NCBI RefSeq assembly: GCF_014649835.1
Contig: NZ_BMTU01000011.1
Location: forward strand, 124,001 to 188,000
Direction of reading: 5' to 3'
DNA: 64,000 bases
Source of the DNA: Streptomyces pilosus
Lineage (GTDB): Bacteria > Actinomycetota > Actinomycetes > Streptomycetales > Streptomycetaceae
Notes under the pieces: generated by a model
The model's database searches: none
The model's input: the letters and a program-made list of their open reading frames with translations, nothing else
What the model was told of the DNA's origin: nothing
Part shown: piece by piece, positions 37,834 to 45,905 of the stretch
How the letters are laid out: every line of letters starts with the position of its first letter
Position numbering within the stretch: position 1 is the first letter of the stretch
Translations under genes and position numbers: made by a program

Positions 37834-37876
37834 CAACGGCGCCGGCGCCGCGGTTCTCCGCGGGTCGGCGCCGTTG
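37834..37876 (+). terminator. Two-part terminator downstream of ssgB
   Basis: An outer 11-bp stem CAACGGCGCCG (37834-37844 with 37866-37876) and an inner CCGCGG/CCGCGG stem (37848-37853 with 37858-37863) surround a TTCT loop, about 93 bases past the ssgB stop. Confidence 0.7.
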
Positions 37877-37877
37877 C

Positions 37878-37969
37878 GCGTGTGCGCTCCGCAGGCGGCG
37901 TGCGTGCGCGCTCCGTAGGCGTGGTGCGACGCGGTGACGCGGGTGGTGTGCGTGCGCGCTCCACCAGGC
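37878..37969. repeat. 24-bp-period direct repeats upstream of CGNR regulator gene
   Basis: Copies of GCGTGYGCGCTCC..AGGC lie at 37878-37896, 37902-37920 and 37950-37969. Starts are 24 and 48 bases apart, so one 24-bp unit between copies two and three has degenerated. The 378-base gap between ssgB and the regulator otherwise holds the ssgB terminator and no gene. Confidence 0.6.
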
Positions 37970-38119
37970 GCGGGACGGGGCCCGGCGGGCCTCGGTGTGG
38001 GGGGTGCGGCGTCGATTCGAAGCCATGTGCGGAGGGCAGGACGCACGGCGCACGCCGGAGCCACTACCATCGGCCAGCATCGGCGGGCGCCCGCCCGTCC
38101 CCAGGCCAGGGAGCGAATC

Positions 38120-38680
38120 GTGCTGATCACCCACGACACCCGGTGCGCGCTCGACACCGTGGTGGATCTGGTGAATTCCGCCCCGGAGGACGACGCGGGT
38201 GCGGACGGACTGCCGGACGTCGCGGCCCTGGAGGCCTTCGTGCGGGAACACGAGGTCAGCGAGGTCGGGGTGCTCGGGGAGGCCGATCTCGCCGCGGTGC
38301 GCAGGCTCCGTTCCCGGTTCGCGGCGGTCTTCGCGGCGCCCGACGCCCGCAGTGCGGCCGGTCTGATCAACGAGCTGATCGCGGCCGCGGGTACCACCCC
38401 CCGGCTCACCGACCATGACGGCTACGACTGGCACGTGCACTACTTCGCGCCGGGCGCCTCCGTGGCCGACCATCTCGCCGCCGACTGCGGGATGGCGCTG
38501 GCGTTCTTCGTGGTCGCCGGGGAGCAGGAGCGGCTGAGGCGCTGCGAGGCCCCGGACTGCCGGCACGCCTTCGTCGACCTCTCCCGCAACCGCTCACGCC
38601 GCTACTGCGACAGCCGCACCTGCGGCAACCGCCTCCACGTCGCCGCCTACCGGGCCCGCCGCAAGGAGGCGGCACGCTGA
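38120..38680 (+). CDS. CGNR zinc-finger transcriptional regulator
   Basis: 186 residues. An N-terminal ABATE-like stress domain (about 1-135) precedes a CGNR zinc finger: RCEAPDCRHAFVDLSRNRS then RRYCDSRTCGNRLHVAAY, with four Cys ligands. These proteins are thought to bind DNA in actinobacterial stress responses. The GTG at 38120 follows AGGGAG. It converges on a small membrane protein gene. Confidence 0.88.
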   Translation: MLITHDTRCALDTVVDLVNSAPEDDAGADGLPDVAALEAFVREHEVSEVGVLGEADLAAVRRLRSRFAAVFAAPDARSAAGLINELIAAAGTTPRLTDHDGYDWHVHYFAPGASVADHLAADCGMALAFFVVAGEQERLRRCEAPDCRHAFVDLSRNRSRRYCDSRTCGNRLHVAAYRARRKEAAR

Positions 38681-38749
38681 GAGGCGGCCCCGGGCCGATG
38701 CCGTGCCGACGCGGTCCCGACGGGTGACGCCGGGTACCGCGGGTACGGC

Positions 38750-38923
38750 TCACAGCCACAGCAGGTCGTGCAGGGCAGCCGTGAGCAGCAGACACCCGAT
38801 CACCGCAAGGAAGATCATCAGCGGTGGCTGGGAAAGGGCGAAGAGGCATCCACGCGGCTCGTCCTGCTGCGGCGCGGCATCGCTCTGTGTCGTGTCCAGC
38901 ATCTCGCCGCGATGATGACGCAT
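38750..38923 (-). CDS. Small single-pass membrane protein (57 aa)
   Basis: Open frame of 57 codons plus stop. A polar N-terminus MRHHRGEMLDTTQSDAAPQQ is followed by one hydrophobic helix (about 35-51, LMIFLAVIGCLLLTAAL) and the ending LHDLLWL. The ATG at 38921-38923 has a GGGAG site 6 bases upstream, and a second ATG seven codons in (residue 8) is possible. No family recognised; the clean ribosome-binding site plus helix make it a likely real gene. Confidence 0.7.
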   Translation of the reverse strand: MRHHRGEMLDTTQSDAAPQQDEPRGCLFALSQPPLMIFLAVIGCLLLTAALHDLLWL

Positions 38924-39054
38924 CGGAAGCTCCCGACGCGATCAACACTCACGGAAAGCGTGGGAGCTCGCGGAATACGCGATCTTCGTTCCCTTATGTG
39001 ATCACTTGCGGGCGTTCCGGGGCGTCCTGTGACGTTTCCGCCGTCCCGCGGGCT

Positions 39055-39501
39055 TCAGATGCCGTGCTTCTTGAGGATGGCCTCGATGTCGCTGAAGTCG
39101 TCCTCGCTTCGCGACGCCGGCGCCTGTTTCGCCTGCTTGGCCGCCGGGCGGGAGCCCTGCCCCAGGGCGGGCGCCGATGCGCCGGGCGCCACCGCGTCGG
39201 AGGACCCGGCGGCCCTGGCGGCCTTGCGCTCCTTGCGGGTGCCGCCCCGGCGGCGCTCCACCATGCGCGTGGTCGTGAACAACACCCAGGACAGGCCCAG
39301 CAGTCCGAAGCCCGCCCAGGCCGTCGGGCTGAAGGCGGTGTCGGCCAGCCATTCGACGATGCCGGTCATCACCAGGGCGACGGGCACGAGCGAGTAGGCG
39401 GCGATACGGACGGCGGCCAGGAAGCGTTTGCGGTAGGCCGTGACCACCGCGATGCCCAGGCCCGCCGCGGAGACGGCGGAACAGACGGTCTCGGCAATCA
39501 T
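39055..39501 (-). CDS. Small membrane protein, unknown
   Basis: 148 residues. Helices at about 3-20, 29-50 and 59-78 are followed by a charged Arg/Lys/Ala tail that ends in SEDDFSDIEAILKKHGI, a conserved-looking acidic/helical terminus. The ATG at 39499-39501 is the first in the hydrophobic frame. It is divergent from the DsbA-like gene. No function can be assigned. Confidence 0.78.
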   Translation of the reverse strand: MIAETVCSAVSAAGLGIAVVTAYRKRFLAAVRIAAYSLVPVALVMTGIVEWLADTAFSPTAWAGFGLLGLSWVLFTTTRMVERRRGGTRKERKAARAAGSSDAVAPGASAPALGQGSRPAAKQAKQAPASRSEDDFSDIEAILKKHGI

Positions 39502-39696
39502 CCGGTCCTCCAGGCGGCGTGCGGTCGCGGCGGTGCTGCGTTCCCCTCCATCCTGCACCTGCCGGGCCCCGCGGGGCCATGTTCCCGCCCGACATCAGGG
39601 ACATCTCCGGGTCGGCTCCTCCCCAGGTCCCGGTGCCGGCCGGGGCGGGACGGTCCGGCTTGGGCGGTCGGCGGCCGGGCTGGAAGACTGTGGTCC

Positions 39697-40215
39697 ATGA
39701 GCGACTCCTCCCCCGTCCGTACCGCCGCCGCCCCCGTCCTCGACGTCTGGTGCGAGCTGCAGTGCCCCGACTGCCGAAGCGCCCTCGACGACGTCCGTGC
39801 CCTGCGGGCCCGTTACGGCGACCGGCTGGAGCTGCGCCTGCGGCACTTCCCGCTGGAGAAGCACAAGCACTCCTTCGCCGCCGCCCAGGCCGCCGAGGAG
39901 GCGCTGGAGCAGGGTCAGGGGTGGGCGTACGTCGAGGCCGTGCTGGGGCGGGTCGAGGAGCTGGACCGCCGCGGTGAGGCGTTCCTCGTCGAGGTCGCCG
40001 GGGAACTCGGCCTGGACGCCGAGGAGTTCGACACCGCGCTGATCGACGGACGGCACATCCTGATCGTCGACGCCGACCAGGCGGAGGGCAAGGCGATCGG
40101 GGTGACCGGCACGCCGACGTACGTCGTCGGCGGTGAGCGCCTCGACGGCGGGAAGAGCCAGGAGGGGCTGCGCGAGCGCGTCGAGGAGATCGTGGACCGG
40201 CTGCTGGCCGGGTAG
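39697..40215 (+). CDS. DsbA/FrnE-family thiol oxidoreductase
   Basis: 172 residues with a thioredoxin fold containing a helical insert. The redox pair is CPDC (about residues 24-27, in WCELQCPDCRSALDD) and the cis-Pro loop is GTPTYVVGG. No signal peptide is present, so it acts in the cytoplasm, like FrnE-type disulphide isomerases. The ATG at 39697 lacks a strong ribosome-binding site, so it may be leaderless. It converges on a GNAT gene with 24 bases between stops. Confidence 0.88.
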   Translation: MSDSSPVRTAAAPVLDVWCELQCPDCRSALDDVRALRARYGDRLELRLRHFPLEKHKHSFAAAQAAEEALEQGQGWAYVEAVLGRVEELDRRGEAFLVEVAGELGLDAEEFDTALIDGRHILIVDADQAEGKAIGVTGTPTYVVGGERLDGGKSQEGLRERVEEIVDRLLAG

Positions 40216-40239
40216 CGGGGCCGGCCCGGGCGCCGGCCG

Positions 40240-41064
40240 CTACACCAGCGCCTTGTACACGGAGTACCGGGTCGTGCCGTAGCCGAGCGAGTCGTAGAGC
40301 CGCTCGGCCGGTGTGTTGCCGGCGAAGACGTTGAGCGCGAGGACCCTGTGGCCGGCGGCGGCCGCCTGGGCCTCGGCGAGCAGCATGAGGGTGCGGCCGT
40401 GCCCCCGGCCGCGGTGCGCGGGCTCCGTCCGGACGTCGAAGACGTAGGCCTGTTCCCCGTTCACCGCGAGCCACAGGGTGCCCACGGGGGTGCCCCGGTG
40501 CTCCAGGACGCTGAAGAGCATGCCCTCCGTGGTGCGGCCGCGGGGCAGCAGCGCGGCGTTGTCGTTCGCCGCCTTGGTCCGCGCCTCGGCCTCGGGCACC
40601 CCGCGCTCGGTCCAGTTCCGCGCGTACTCCTCCTGGCCCCTGGCCGTCCACGGCCCGAACTCCGCCTCGGTCATGGGCCGGCCCACGCTGCCCTCCGGCA
40701 GGGCGGGCGGGGTGTCGCCGAGGGGTTTGTCCATGTTCCGGTTGCGGACGACGTAGCCGAGGGCGGTGGCGAGCCCGAGGGCGGTGGCGGACCCGGCGGG
40801 GACCGTCGCTTCGATCCGCCGGCAGCCCCAGCCGCGGGCCACTTCCTCCGCCGCCAGCGCCGCCACCGTGCCCCGGCCGCGCCGCCGGTCCGGTTCCTCG
40901 ATGGTCAGGCTCATGATCCGGGCCACGGAGTCGCCGAAGACGGGGTGCGTGCCGAGGTGGACGGCCCCGACGGGACGGCTGTTCACACAGACCTGGTAGC
41001 GGCGCGAACGCGTGCCGTCGGGATTCCGCTGGAGCGGCTCGGAAGGCCGCAGGGTGGTGGTCAT
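40240..41064 (-). CDS. GNAT acetyltransferase with two tandem GNAT folds
   Basis: 274 residues. Both halves look like acetyl-CoA-binding GNAT modules: RRRGRGTVAALAAEE in the N-terminal half (about 62-76) and HRGRGHGRTLMLLAEAQ in the C-terminal half (about 215-231). The layout recalls mycothiol synthase MshD, but I see no reason to assign that substrate. The ATG at 41062-41064 (MTTTLRPSEP) is chosen over the frame's earlier start at 41100. Confidence 0.85.
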   Translation of the reverse strand: MTTTLRPSEPLQRNPDGTRSRRYQVCVNSRPVGAVHLGTHPVFGDSVARIMSLTIEEPDRRRGRGTVAALAAEEVARGWGCRRIEATVPAGSATALGLATALGYVVRNRNMDKPLGDTPPALPEGSVGRPMTEAEFGPWTARGQEEYARNWTERGVPEAEARTKAANDNAALLPRGRTTEGMLFSVLEHRGTPVGTLWLAVNGEQAYVFDVRTEPAHRGRGHGRTLMLLAEAQAAAAGHRVLALNVFAGNTPAERLYDSLGYGTTRYSVYKALV

Positions 41065-41160
41065 CACGGAAGTTCTACCCGCCTGCCCCTCGCCCACCAC
41101 TCTCGGGTCAGTGCTCTGCCCCCTTCGTCCGCAGCCCGGTTCAGCGCACGTGCCCGGCCG

Positions 41161-41982
41161 TCACGGATCGAGGTCGGCGCCGGAGCGCTCGTCGAAGATC
41201 CGCATCGCCTTGGCGGTCACCGGGCCCGGCGCGCCGGGCAGTTCACGGTCGTCGACACGGTGCACGGCCTGCACGTCGCGCAGGGTGGAGGTCAGGAAGA
41301 CCTCCTCGGCCCGCTCCAGCACGTCCAGCGGCAGGTCGGTCTCCTTGGCGCCGGTCCACTCGACGGCGAGGGCCCGCGTGATGCCGGCGAGGCAGCCGGA
41401 GGCGAGCGGCGGGGTGTGGAGCTCGCCGTCGAGCACGACGAAGACGTTCGACCCGGTGCCCTCGCAGAGCTGCCCGACGGTGTTGCCGAACAGGGCCTCC
41501 GAGGCGCCGTGTTCGTGGGCGCGGGCGAGGGCGACGACGTTCTCGGCGTACGAGGTGGTCTTCAGGCCGGTGAGCGCGCCGCGCTCGTTGCGGGTCCAGG
41601 GGACGGTGACGACCGCGGTGGAGTCGGGGCGGCGGGTGGTCCCGCCGAGGGCGACGACGAGGGTGGGGCCGCGGTCGCCGCGGTCGGAGCCGAGCGGGCC
41701 GTACCCGCCGGTGTAGGTGAGCCGCAGGCGCCCGAGCGGCATGGGGTTGGCCTCGAGGACGGCGGCGCAGGCGCGGCGGACCTCGTCCAGGTCGGGGTCG
41801 GGCAGGCCGAGTCCGCGGGCGGACCGGGTCAGCCGGTCCAGGTGCCGGGTGAGCGCGAACGGGCGTCCGTCCACCGCCTTCACGGTCTCGAAGATGCCGT
41901 CGCCCACGGTCAGTCCGTGGTCGAAGACGGAGACGCGGGCGGACTCCGTGTCCTGCAGCCCGCCGTCGAGCCAGATCTTCAC
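41161..41982 (-). CDS. pabC: Class IV aminotransferase, probable 4-amino-4-deoxychorismate lyase
   Basis: 273 residues of the branched-chain aminotransferase/ADC lyase fold. The PLP lysine is in GLKTTSYAENV (about residue 140), and FDHGLTVGDGIFET and EGTGSNVFVV are family motifs. The upstream neighbour makes aminodeoxychorismate, and the GTG at 41980-41982 overlaps its stop as GTGA, so this enzyme probably splits that product into p-aminobenzoate and pyruvate for folate. Confidence 0.88.
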   Translation of the reverse strand: MKIWLDGGLQDTESARVSVFDHGLTVGDGIFETVKAVDGRPFALTRHLDRLTRSARGLGLPDPDLDEVRRACAAVLEANPMPLGRLRLTYTGGYGPLGSDRGDRGPTLVVALGGTTRRPDSTAVVTVPWTRNERGALTGLKTTSYAENVVALARAHEHGASEALFGNTVGQLCEGTGSNVFVVLDGELHTPPLASGCLAGITRALAVEWTGAKETDLPLDVLERAEEVFLTSTLRDVQAVHRVDDRELPGAPGPVTAKAMRIFDERSGADLDP

Positions 41983-43031
41983 GTCCAGGTCCCTTCACTC
42001 ACCTCGTACGTCCCCGACGCTACCGCGAGCAGCCGGGAGGCCTTCAGCTCGGTCTCCCGCCACTCCCCCTCGGGGTCGGAGCCCCAGGTGATGCCGGCGC
42101 CGGTGCCGAAGCGCAGCACGGCGGCGCCGGACGCTTCCCGGTCGATCCAGAAGGTGCGGATGCCCACCGCCAGCACGCCGGTGCCGCGGTCGGCGTCCAC
42201 CCAGCCGATGCCGCCGCAGTAGGGGCCGCGGGGCGCGGTCTCCAGCGCGTCGATGATCCGCAGGGCGCTCGACTTCGGCGCGCCGGTGACGGAGCCGGGC
42301 GGGAACGCGGCCGGGAGGAGTTCCGGCCAGCCGGCGCCGGCACGCAGTTCGCCGCGCACCGTCGAGACCAGGTGGACCAGGCCCGGGTGCTTCTCGACGG
42401 CGCACAGGTCGGGCACCGTCACCGTGCCGGCGGCGCAGACCTGTCCGAGGTCGTTGCGGACCAGGTCGACGATCATGACGTTCTCGGCGTAGTCCTTCTC
42501 CAGCAGGTCGGCCTCGGTCCTGCCGGTGCCCTTGATCGGTCCGGACTCGACGGTCCGGTCCTCGCGGCGCAGGAAGAGCTCGGGCGACGCGGTGGCGATC
42601 TCCACCCCGTGCTCCGGCAGCCGAAACGTTCCGGCGTAGGGGGCGGGGTTTCCCCGGGCCAGCAGGGCGGTGAGGGCGTCCACGTCCGCCTCGGACGGCA
42701 CGGGCGCGGACAGGACGCGGCAGAGGTTCGCCTGGTACACCTCGCCGGCGGCTATGTGCTCGCGGACGCGGCGGACGGCCGCCGTGTACGCGGCGCGGTC
42801 GAGGGAGGACGTCCAGTCACCGGCGGCCGGTCCCCGCCAGGCGCCCGGCACCGGCGCGGGAACCGGCCGCTCGCGGACCTCGCGGAAACGGGCGCAGGTC
42901 AGACGGCCCTCGAAGTCGGCGGCGACGGCCCAGAAACCGGCGGACTCCAGGGCGGCGGGGTCGTCGGTGACGTCGGCGAGTCCGGTGGCGACGAGGTCGC
43001 CGAAGCGGGCGAGAGGTGGGAGGTCCAGCAC
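41979..43031 (-). CDS. pabB: Aminodeoxychorismate synthase component I
   Basis: 350 residues of the chorismate-binding fold. The motif GPIKGTGRT has Lys where anthranilate synthases have Ala, the hallmark of aminodeoxychorismate synthases; NVMIVDLVRNDLGQV and GSVTGAPKSSALRIID are also present. It lacks a fused glutaminase domain. The GTG at 43029-43031 starts the frame. It is the first gene of the pabB-pabC pair, divergent from the tRNA array. Confidence 0.92.
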   Translation of the reverse strand: MLDLPPLARFGDLVATGLADVTDDPAALESAGFWAVAADFEGRLTCARFREVRERPVPAPVPGAWRGPAAGDWTSSLDRAAYTAAVRRVREHIAAGEVYQANLCRVLSAPVPSEADVDALTALLARGNPAPYAGTFRLPEHGVEIATASPELFLRREDRTVESGPIKGTGRTEADLLEKDYAENVMIVDLVRNDLGQVCAAGTVTVPDLCAVEKHPGLVHLVSTVRGELRAGAGWPELLPAAFPPGSVTGAPKSSALRIIDALETAPRGPYCGGIGWVDADRGTGVLAVGIRTFWIDREASGAAVLRFGTGAGITWGSDPEGEWRETELKASRLLAVASGTYEVSEGTWT

Positions 43032-43208
43032 GTGTCGAGTCTATGGCGGGCCCGGTTCCGGTGCCGTAGACGTGCCGGTCGGGGGCCGCCGGCCACGTCC
43101 GCGAGCAGGCGCAGCGCAGCACGCTGCACAAACGGGTTTTTGTGCTGGCCCCGGAATCCGCTAGAGTTCAGTTCGTCGCCGGGAAGCGCAAGCCGACCGA
43201 ACCGACAG

Positions 43209-43281
43209 GCGGACGTAGCTCAGTTGGTAGAGCGCAACCTTGCCAAGGTTGAGGTCGCGAGTTCGAACCTCGTCGTCCGCT
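43209..43281 (+). tRNA. tRNA-Gly (anticodon GCC)
   Basis: 73 bases: acceptor GCGGACG/CGTCCGC, anticodon loop TTGCCAA in a CAACC/GGTTG stem, T-loop TTCGAAC, discriminator T. First of a five-tRNA array. Confidence 0.97.
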
Positions 43282-43318
43282 CGAAGGAAGAGGGGACATC
43301 CCGGTCCCCTGCACTCCT

Positions 43319-43392
43319 GGTGGAGTGGCCGAGAGGCGAGGCAACGGCCTGCAAAGCCGTCTACACGGGTTCAAATCCCGTCTCCACCTCCA
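43319..43392 (+). tRNA. tRNA-Cys (anticodon GCA), CCA encoded
   Basis: Acceptor GGTGGAG/CTCCACC, anticodon loop CTGCAAA in an ACGGC/GCCGT stem, T-loop TTCAAAT, discriminator T89 followed by an encoded CCA (43390-43392), unlike the neighbouring tRNAs. Confidence 0.96.
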
Positions 43393-43393
43393 A

Positions 43394-43465
43394 GGACGAT
43401 TAGCTCAGCGGGAGAGCGCTTCCCTGACACGGAAGAGGTCACTGGTTCAATCCCAGTATCGTCCA
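43394..43465 (+). tRNA. tRNA-Val (anticodon GAC), copy 1
   Basis: 72 bases: acceptor GGACGAT/ATCGTCC, anticodon loop CTGACAC in CTTCC/GGAAG, T-loop TTCAATC, discriminator A. It starts one base after the tRNA-Cys CCA. Confidence 0.97.
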
Positions 43466-43484
43466 CTGGATCCCTGGATCCCCC

Positions 43485-43556
43485 GCGCGATTAGCTCAGC
43501 GGGAGAGCGCTTCCCTGACACGGAAGAGGTCACTGGTTCAATCCCAGTATCGCGCA
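43485..43556 (+). tRNA. tRNA-Val (anticodon GAC), copy 2 with altered acceptor stem
   Basis: Body identical to copies 1 and 3, but the acceptor is GCGCGAT/ATCGCGC. The changes at positions 2-4 on one side are compensated on the other, so pairing is kept and the gene is probably functional. Discriminator A retained. Confidence 0.95.
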
Positions 43557-43599
43557 CGCAGTGCCCATGATCCGCTCCGCGGAGTGGTCGTGGTCCCGA

Positions 43600-43671
43600 G
43601 GACGATTAGCTCAGCGGGAGAGCGCTTCCCTGACACGGAAGAGGTCACTGGTTCAATCCCAGTATCGTCCA
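43600..43671 (+). tRNA. tRNA-Val (anticodon GAC), copy 3
   Basis: 72 bases, identical to copy 1 (acceptor GGACGAT/ATCGTCC). Last gene of the array; a terminator follows 8 bases later. Confidence 0.97.
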
Positions 43672-43679
43672 CACACCAT

Positions 43680-43712
43680 CCGAAGCCCCCGGTTCCCGAC
43701 CGGGGGCTTCGG
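43680..43712. terminator. Terminator of the tRNA array and convergent zinc-ribbon gene
   Basis: A 14-bp perfect stem (43680-43693 with 43699-43712) and TCCCG loop lie between the last tRNA and the stop of the convergent zinc-ribbon gene. Confidence 0.85.
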
Positions 43713-43718
43713 CGTATG

Positions 43719-44018
43719 TCAGCTGGAGAAGAGCATGTGGCCGAAGCTCTTGTGGCGGCGGTGGCCGTAGTGGCCGGCGTGCGGCGCGCCCCACGCGGGC
43801 GGCTGTGGGGCCGCGGGGTACGCCTGCGGGGCGGCCGGGGCGGCCGGGGCGGCCGGCGGGGCGGGAGGCGCGGGCTGGGCCCACTGGGACTCCAGGCGGG
43901 TCAGCGACTCCAGCTCGCCGTAGTCGAGGAAGATGCCTCGGCACCCGCTGCACTGCTCGATCTGGACACCGTTGCGGTTGTAGGTGTGCATCGGGGCACG
44001 GCACTTCGGACACTGCAT
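43719..44018 (-). CDS. Zinc-ribbon protein (zf-TFIIB type)
   Basis: 99 residues. The N-terminal zinc ribbon has CPKC (residues 3-6) and CSGCRGIFLDYGELE, the TFIIB-like small zinc-finger family. A Pro/Ala-rich linker (about 47-77) leads to a His-rich tail (HAGHYGHRRHKSFGHM). The ATG at 44016-44018 is clear. Function unknown; the family is common in bacteria as stand-alone small proteins. Confidence 0.85.
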   Translation of the reverse strand: MQCPKCRAPMHTYNRNGVQIEQCSGCRGIFLDYGELESLTRLESQWAQPAPPAPPAAPAAPAAPQAYPAAPQPPAWGAPHAGHYGHRRHKSFGHMLFSS

Positions 44019-44119
44019 GATCGGTTCAACTCCTCGCCGGTCGTTCCCTCTTCGCGTATCGCCAGGACAGACTCCGTCCGGCCGCGGGTCGGTTGCACCC
44101 TACGTCGCGGAACTTCCGC

Positions 44120-45118
44120 TCAGTCCGGCGGGGACGAGGGCCGGACGGCCTCCATGCGCGCGCAGGCGTCGACCAGCGAGCGCTCCACCTCGTCCAGCGG
44201 CCGGTCCGCCGCGACCGCCTTCGCCACGGCACGGGCCGCGGTCTGCGCGGTGAGGGCCCGCGCCGGCACGTCCAGCGTGGTCCAGGGGTCGCCGTCCGGC
44301 GGTACGGCCGGTCCGCGGGCCGTGCGGTAGGCGGTGAGGAAGCGGTGCCACTCGTCGGGCGCGAGCAGTCCGCAGGCGTACCAGGCAGCGGGGCGGGCCA
44401 GGTCCCACGCCGGGACGCCGGTGCCGAGGTCGTCGATGTCGATCAGCAGCCAGGGGGCTTCGCGAGCGGGGGCGGGGGCGGGGGCGAGGGCGGGCGTCGG
44501 GGTCACCGCCGGGGGGCGTACGAGCTGGCCGAGGTGGAAGTCCCCGTGGCAGAGGGTGGCGGTGTCGGGCATGGGGGCCACGCCGCGGGCCCAGGCGGGG
44601 AGGGTGGCCCAGGCGTGCAGCACCGGCGCGGTGGCGGGGTGGCCGGGTGCGGTGGCCCGGAGGGCGGCGACGGCGTGGGCGGCCTTCGCGGGGCCGCGCA
44701 TGGGGGGCACGGGGACGGGGGGCGGAGTGCGGTGGAGGCGGGCGAGGAGGGTGGCCGCGGCCTCCCAGGGGGCGGCGTCGGGGTCGTCCGGGTCCACGGG
44801 GGTGCCGTGGGGCCAGTGGGTGACGAGCCGTCCGCGCAGGTCGACGGGCGTCGGGGCGAGAGGGGGGAGGAGGATGCCGGGGAGGTGGGCGGCGGTGCCG
44901 AGGCGGGGGGTGAGGTGGTCGCGGTCGGTGCCGGGGGCGTGGGCTTTGGCGACGGTGCCGGCGTGGTGGACGACGGTGGTGTCGTCGCGGGCGGTGAGGG
45001 TTCCTGCGGGGCAGGGGCAGGGGCGTTCTGTGTCGCTGACGCTGACGCTGTCGCGGGCGTGGGCGTGGGCTGTTGCCGTGACGTGCGCTGTCAGGGCGCG
45101 GAGGAGGTCCGGGGGCAC
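44120..45118 (-). CDS. Aminoglycoside phosphotransferase/maltokinase-fold protein
   Basis: 332 residues. The catalytic loop is TLCHGDFHLGQLV, with Gln where most APH kinases have Asn, as in maltokinase-like proteins; the metal-binding LLIDIDDLGTGVPAWDLA follows. A Pro/Ala repeat (about residues 216-231) lies between them. The target is unknown. The start is uncertain: GTG at 45116-45118 is chosen because the frame upstream (to 45409) becomes compositionally shadow-like (Arg/Pro/Thr). Confidence 0.75.
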   Translation of the reverse strand: MPPDLLRALTAHVTATAHAHARDSVSVSDTERPCPCPAGTLTARDDTTVVHHAGTVAKAHAPGTDRDHLTPRLGTAAHLPGILLPPLAPTPVDLRGRLVTHWPHGTPVDPDDPDAAPWEAAATLLARLHRTPPPVPVPPMRGPAKAAHAVAALRATAPGHPATAPVLHAWATLPAWARGVAPMPDTATLCHGDFHLGQLVRPPAVTPTPALAPAPAPAREAPWLLIDIDDLGTGVPAWDLARPAAWYACGLLAPDEWHRFLTAYRTARGPAVPPDGDPWTTLDVPARALTAQTAARAVAKAVAADRPLDEVERSLVDACARMEAVRPSSPPD

Positions 45119-45407
45119 GGGGCGAGGGTACGGGGTGCTGGTGGGGCGCCGTGTGCCGGTGCTGTGCAGCCCGGTGCTTGTGGTGTGCCGAGCGTCGGTG
45201 CGGGCCGGCGGTGTTCGCGCTGCCCGGCGCTTGCGGGGTGCCGTCGCGCCCACCCGTGCCGCCCCAGCGGCACGACTGCCCGCGGAGGCGGTGGAGTGGC
45301 GGGCGCGGGAGACGCGGAGGCGGCGGAGGGGCGGGCGCGGAGGGCGGCTGGGAAACGGGACGTGCGGAGGTGGCGGAGGGGGCGTGGAGGATTGGGGGTG
45401 GAAGGGC
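45119..45407. other. Purine-rich gene-free stretch
   Basis: About 290 bases without a convincing gene. From about 45296 to 45407 the plus strand is strongly purine-biased (repeated GCGGAGG/GGCGGAGGGG). All frames here give Arg/Pro/Gly-biased shadows. Confidence 0.45.
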
Positions 45408-45441
45408 AATGCCGGCGCAGCTCCCCAGCTGCGCCGGCATT
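45408..45441 (-). terminator. Terminator downstream of 59-aa gene
   Basis: A perfect 15-bp stem (45408-45422 with 45427-45441) and CCCC loop, 88 bases past the stop of the minus-strand small membrane protein gene. Confidence 0.75.
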
Positions 45442-45528
45442 CTTGCCGTCCGCCGCACCCCCGTCCCCACGGGGTTTCATGGGTGGATGTCCCCGCCCGG
45501 ACCGCTCATCCGGGCCTGGGGTCGCCGC

Positions 45529-45708
45529 TCAGCGCCCCAGCATCTCTCCCACGGACGACGCCTGTATGGCCACCGTCTCCCACCCGTCGAAGACGAGAAG
45601 GAGCAGGACCGCCAGAGGAAGGGCCATCAGCGTCGCCACCAGCGGGTGGCGACGGCTCTCACCGTGTTCCCGCGTGCGGACGACGGTCCGCGGTGCCGAG
45701 TACGCCAT
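45529..45708 (-). CDS. Small membrane protein (59 aa)
   Basis: 59 residues. A basic N-terminus (MAYSAPRTVVRTREHGESRR) is followed by one helix (about 23-41, VATLMALPLAVLLLLVF) and the tail DGWETVAIQASSVGEMLGR. The ATG at 45706-45708 has a strong CAGGAGAGGG ribosome-binding site; the frame is open to 45828 but without one. Not recognised as any family. Confidence 0.75.
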   Translation of the reverse strand: MAYSAPRTVVRTREHGESRRHPLVATLMALPLAVLLLLVFDGWETVAIQASSVGEMLGR

Positions 45709-45905
45709 GGTCCCTCTCCTGGCCGTTTCTGTTGACTTTGGCAGCGGCGGGCGTCTGACCTCGGGGGACGAGTACCGCACCCGCCGCTTGACCTCAAATC
45801 TAGGGGCCCGGCACCGCCGGGGCGTCATGCCCTCGTACCGATTGCCGGGCCTCCCGGAGGATGAGCCTCGTCCTGCCCCGTACTCCCCTGGGTGGAGACG
45901 GAGTC

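Noticed and set aside
40240..41064. Mycothiol synthase MshD
   Set aside because: Two GNAT modules fit, but double-GNAT layout alone is not diagnostic and I could not recall matching MshD-specific motifs.
43240..43570. Open reading frames running across the tRNA array
   Set aside because: They consist of translated tRNA sequence and repeat the same peptide for each tRNA-Val copy.
45119..45409. N-terminal extension of the phosphotransferase to a TTG at 45409
   Set aside because: The extra 97 residues are Arg/Pro/Ser/Thr-biased and have no domain character or ribosome-binding site; composition matches antisense shadow.
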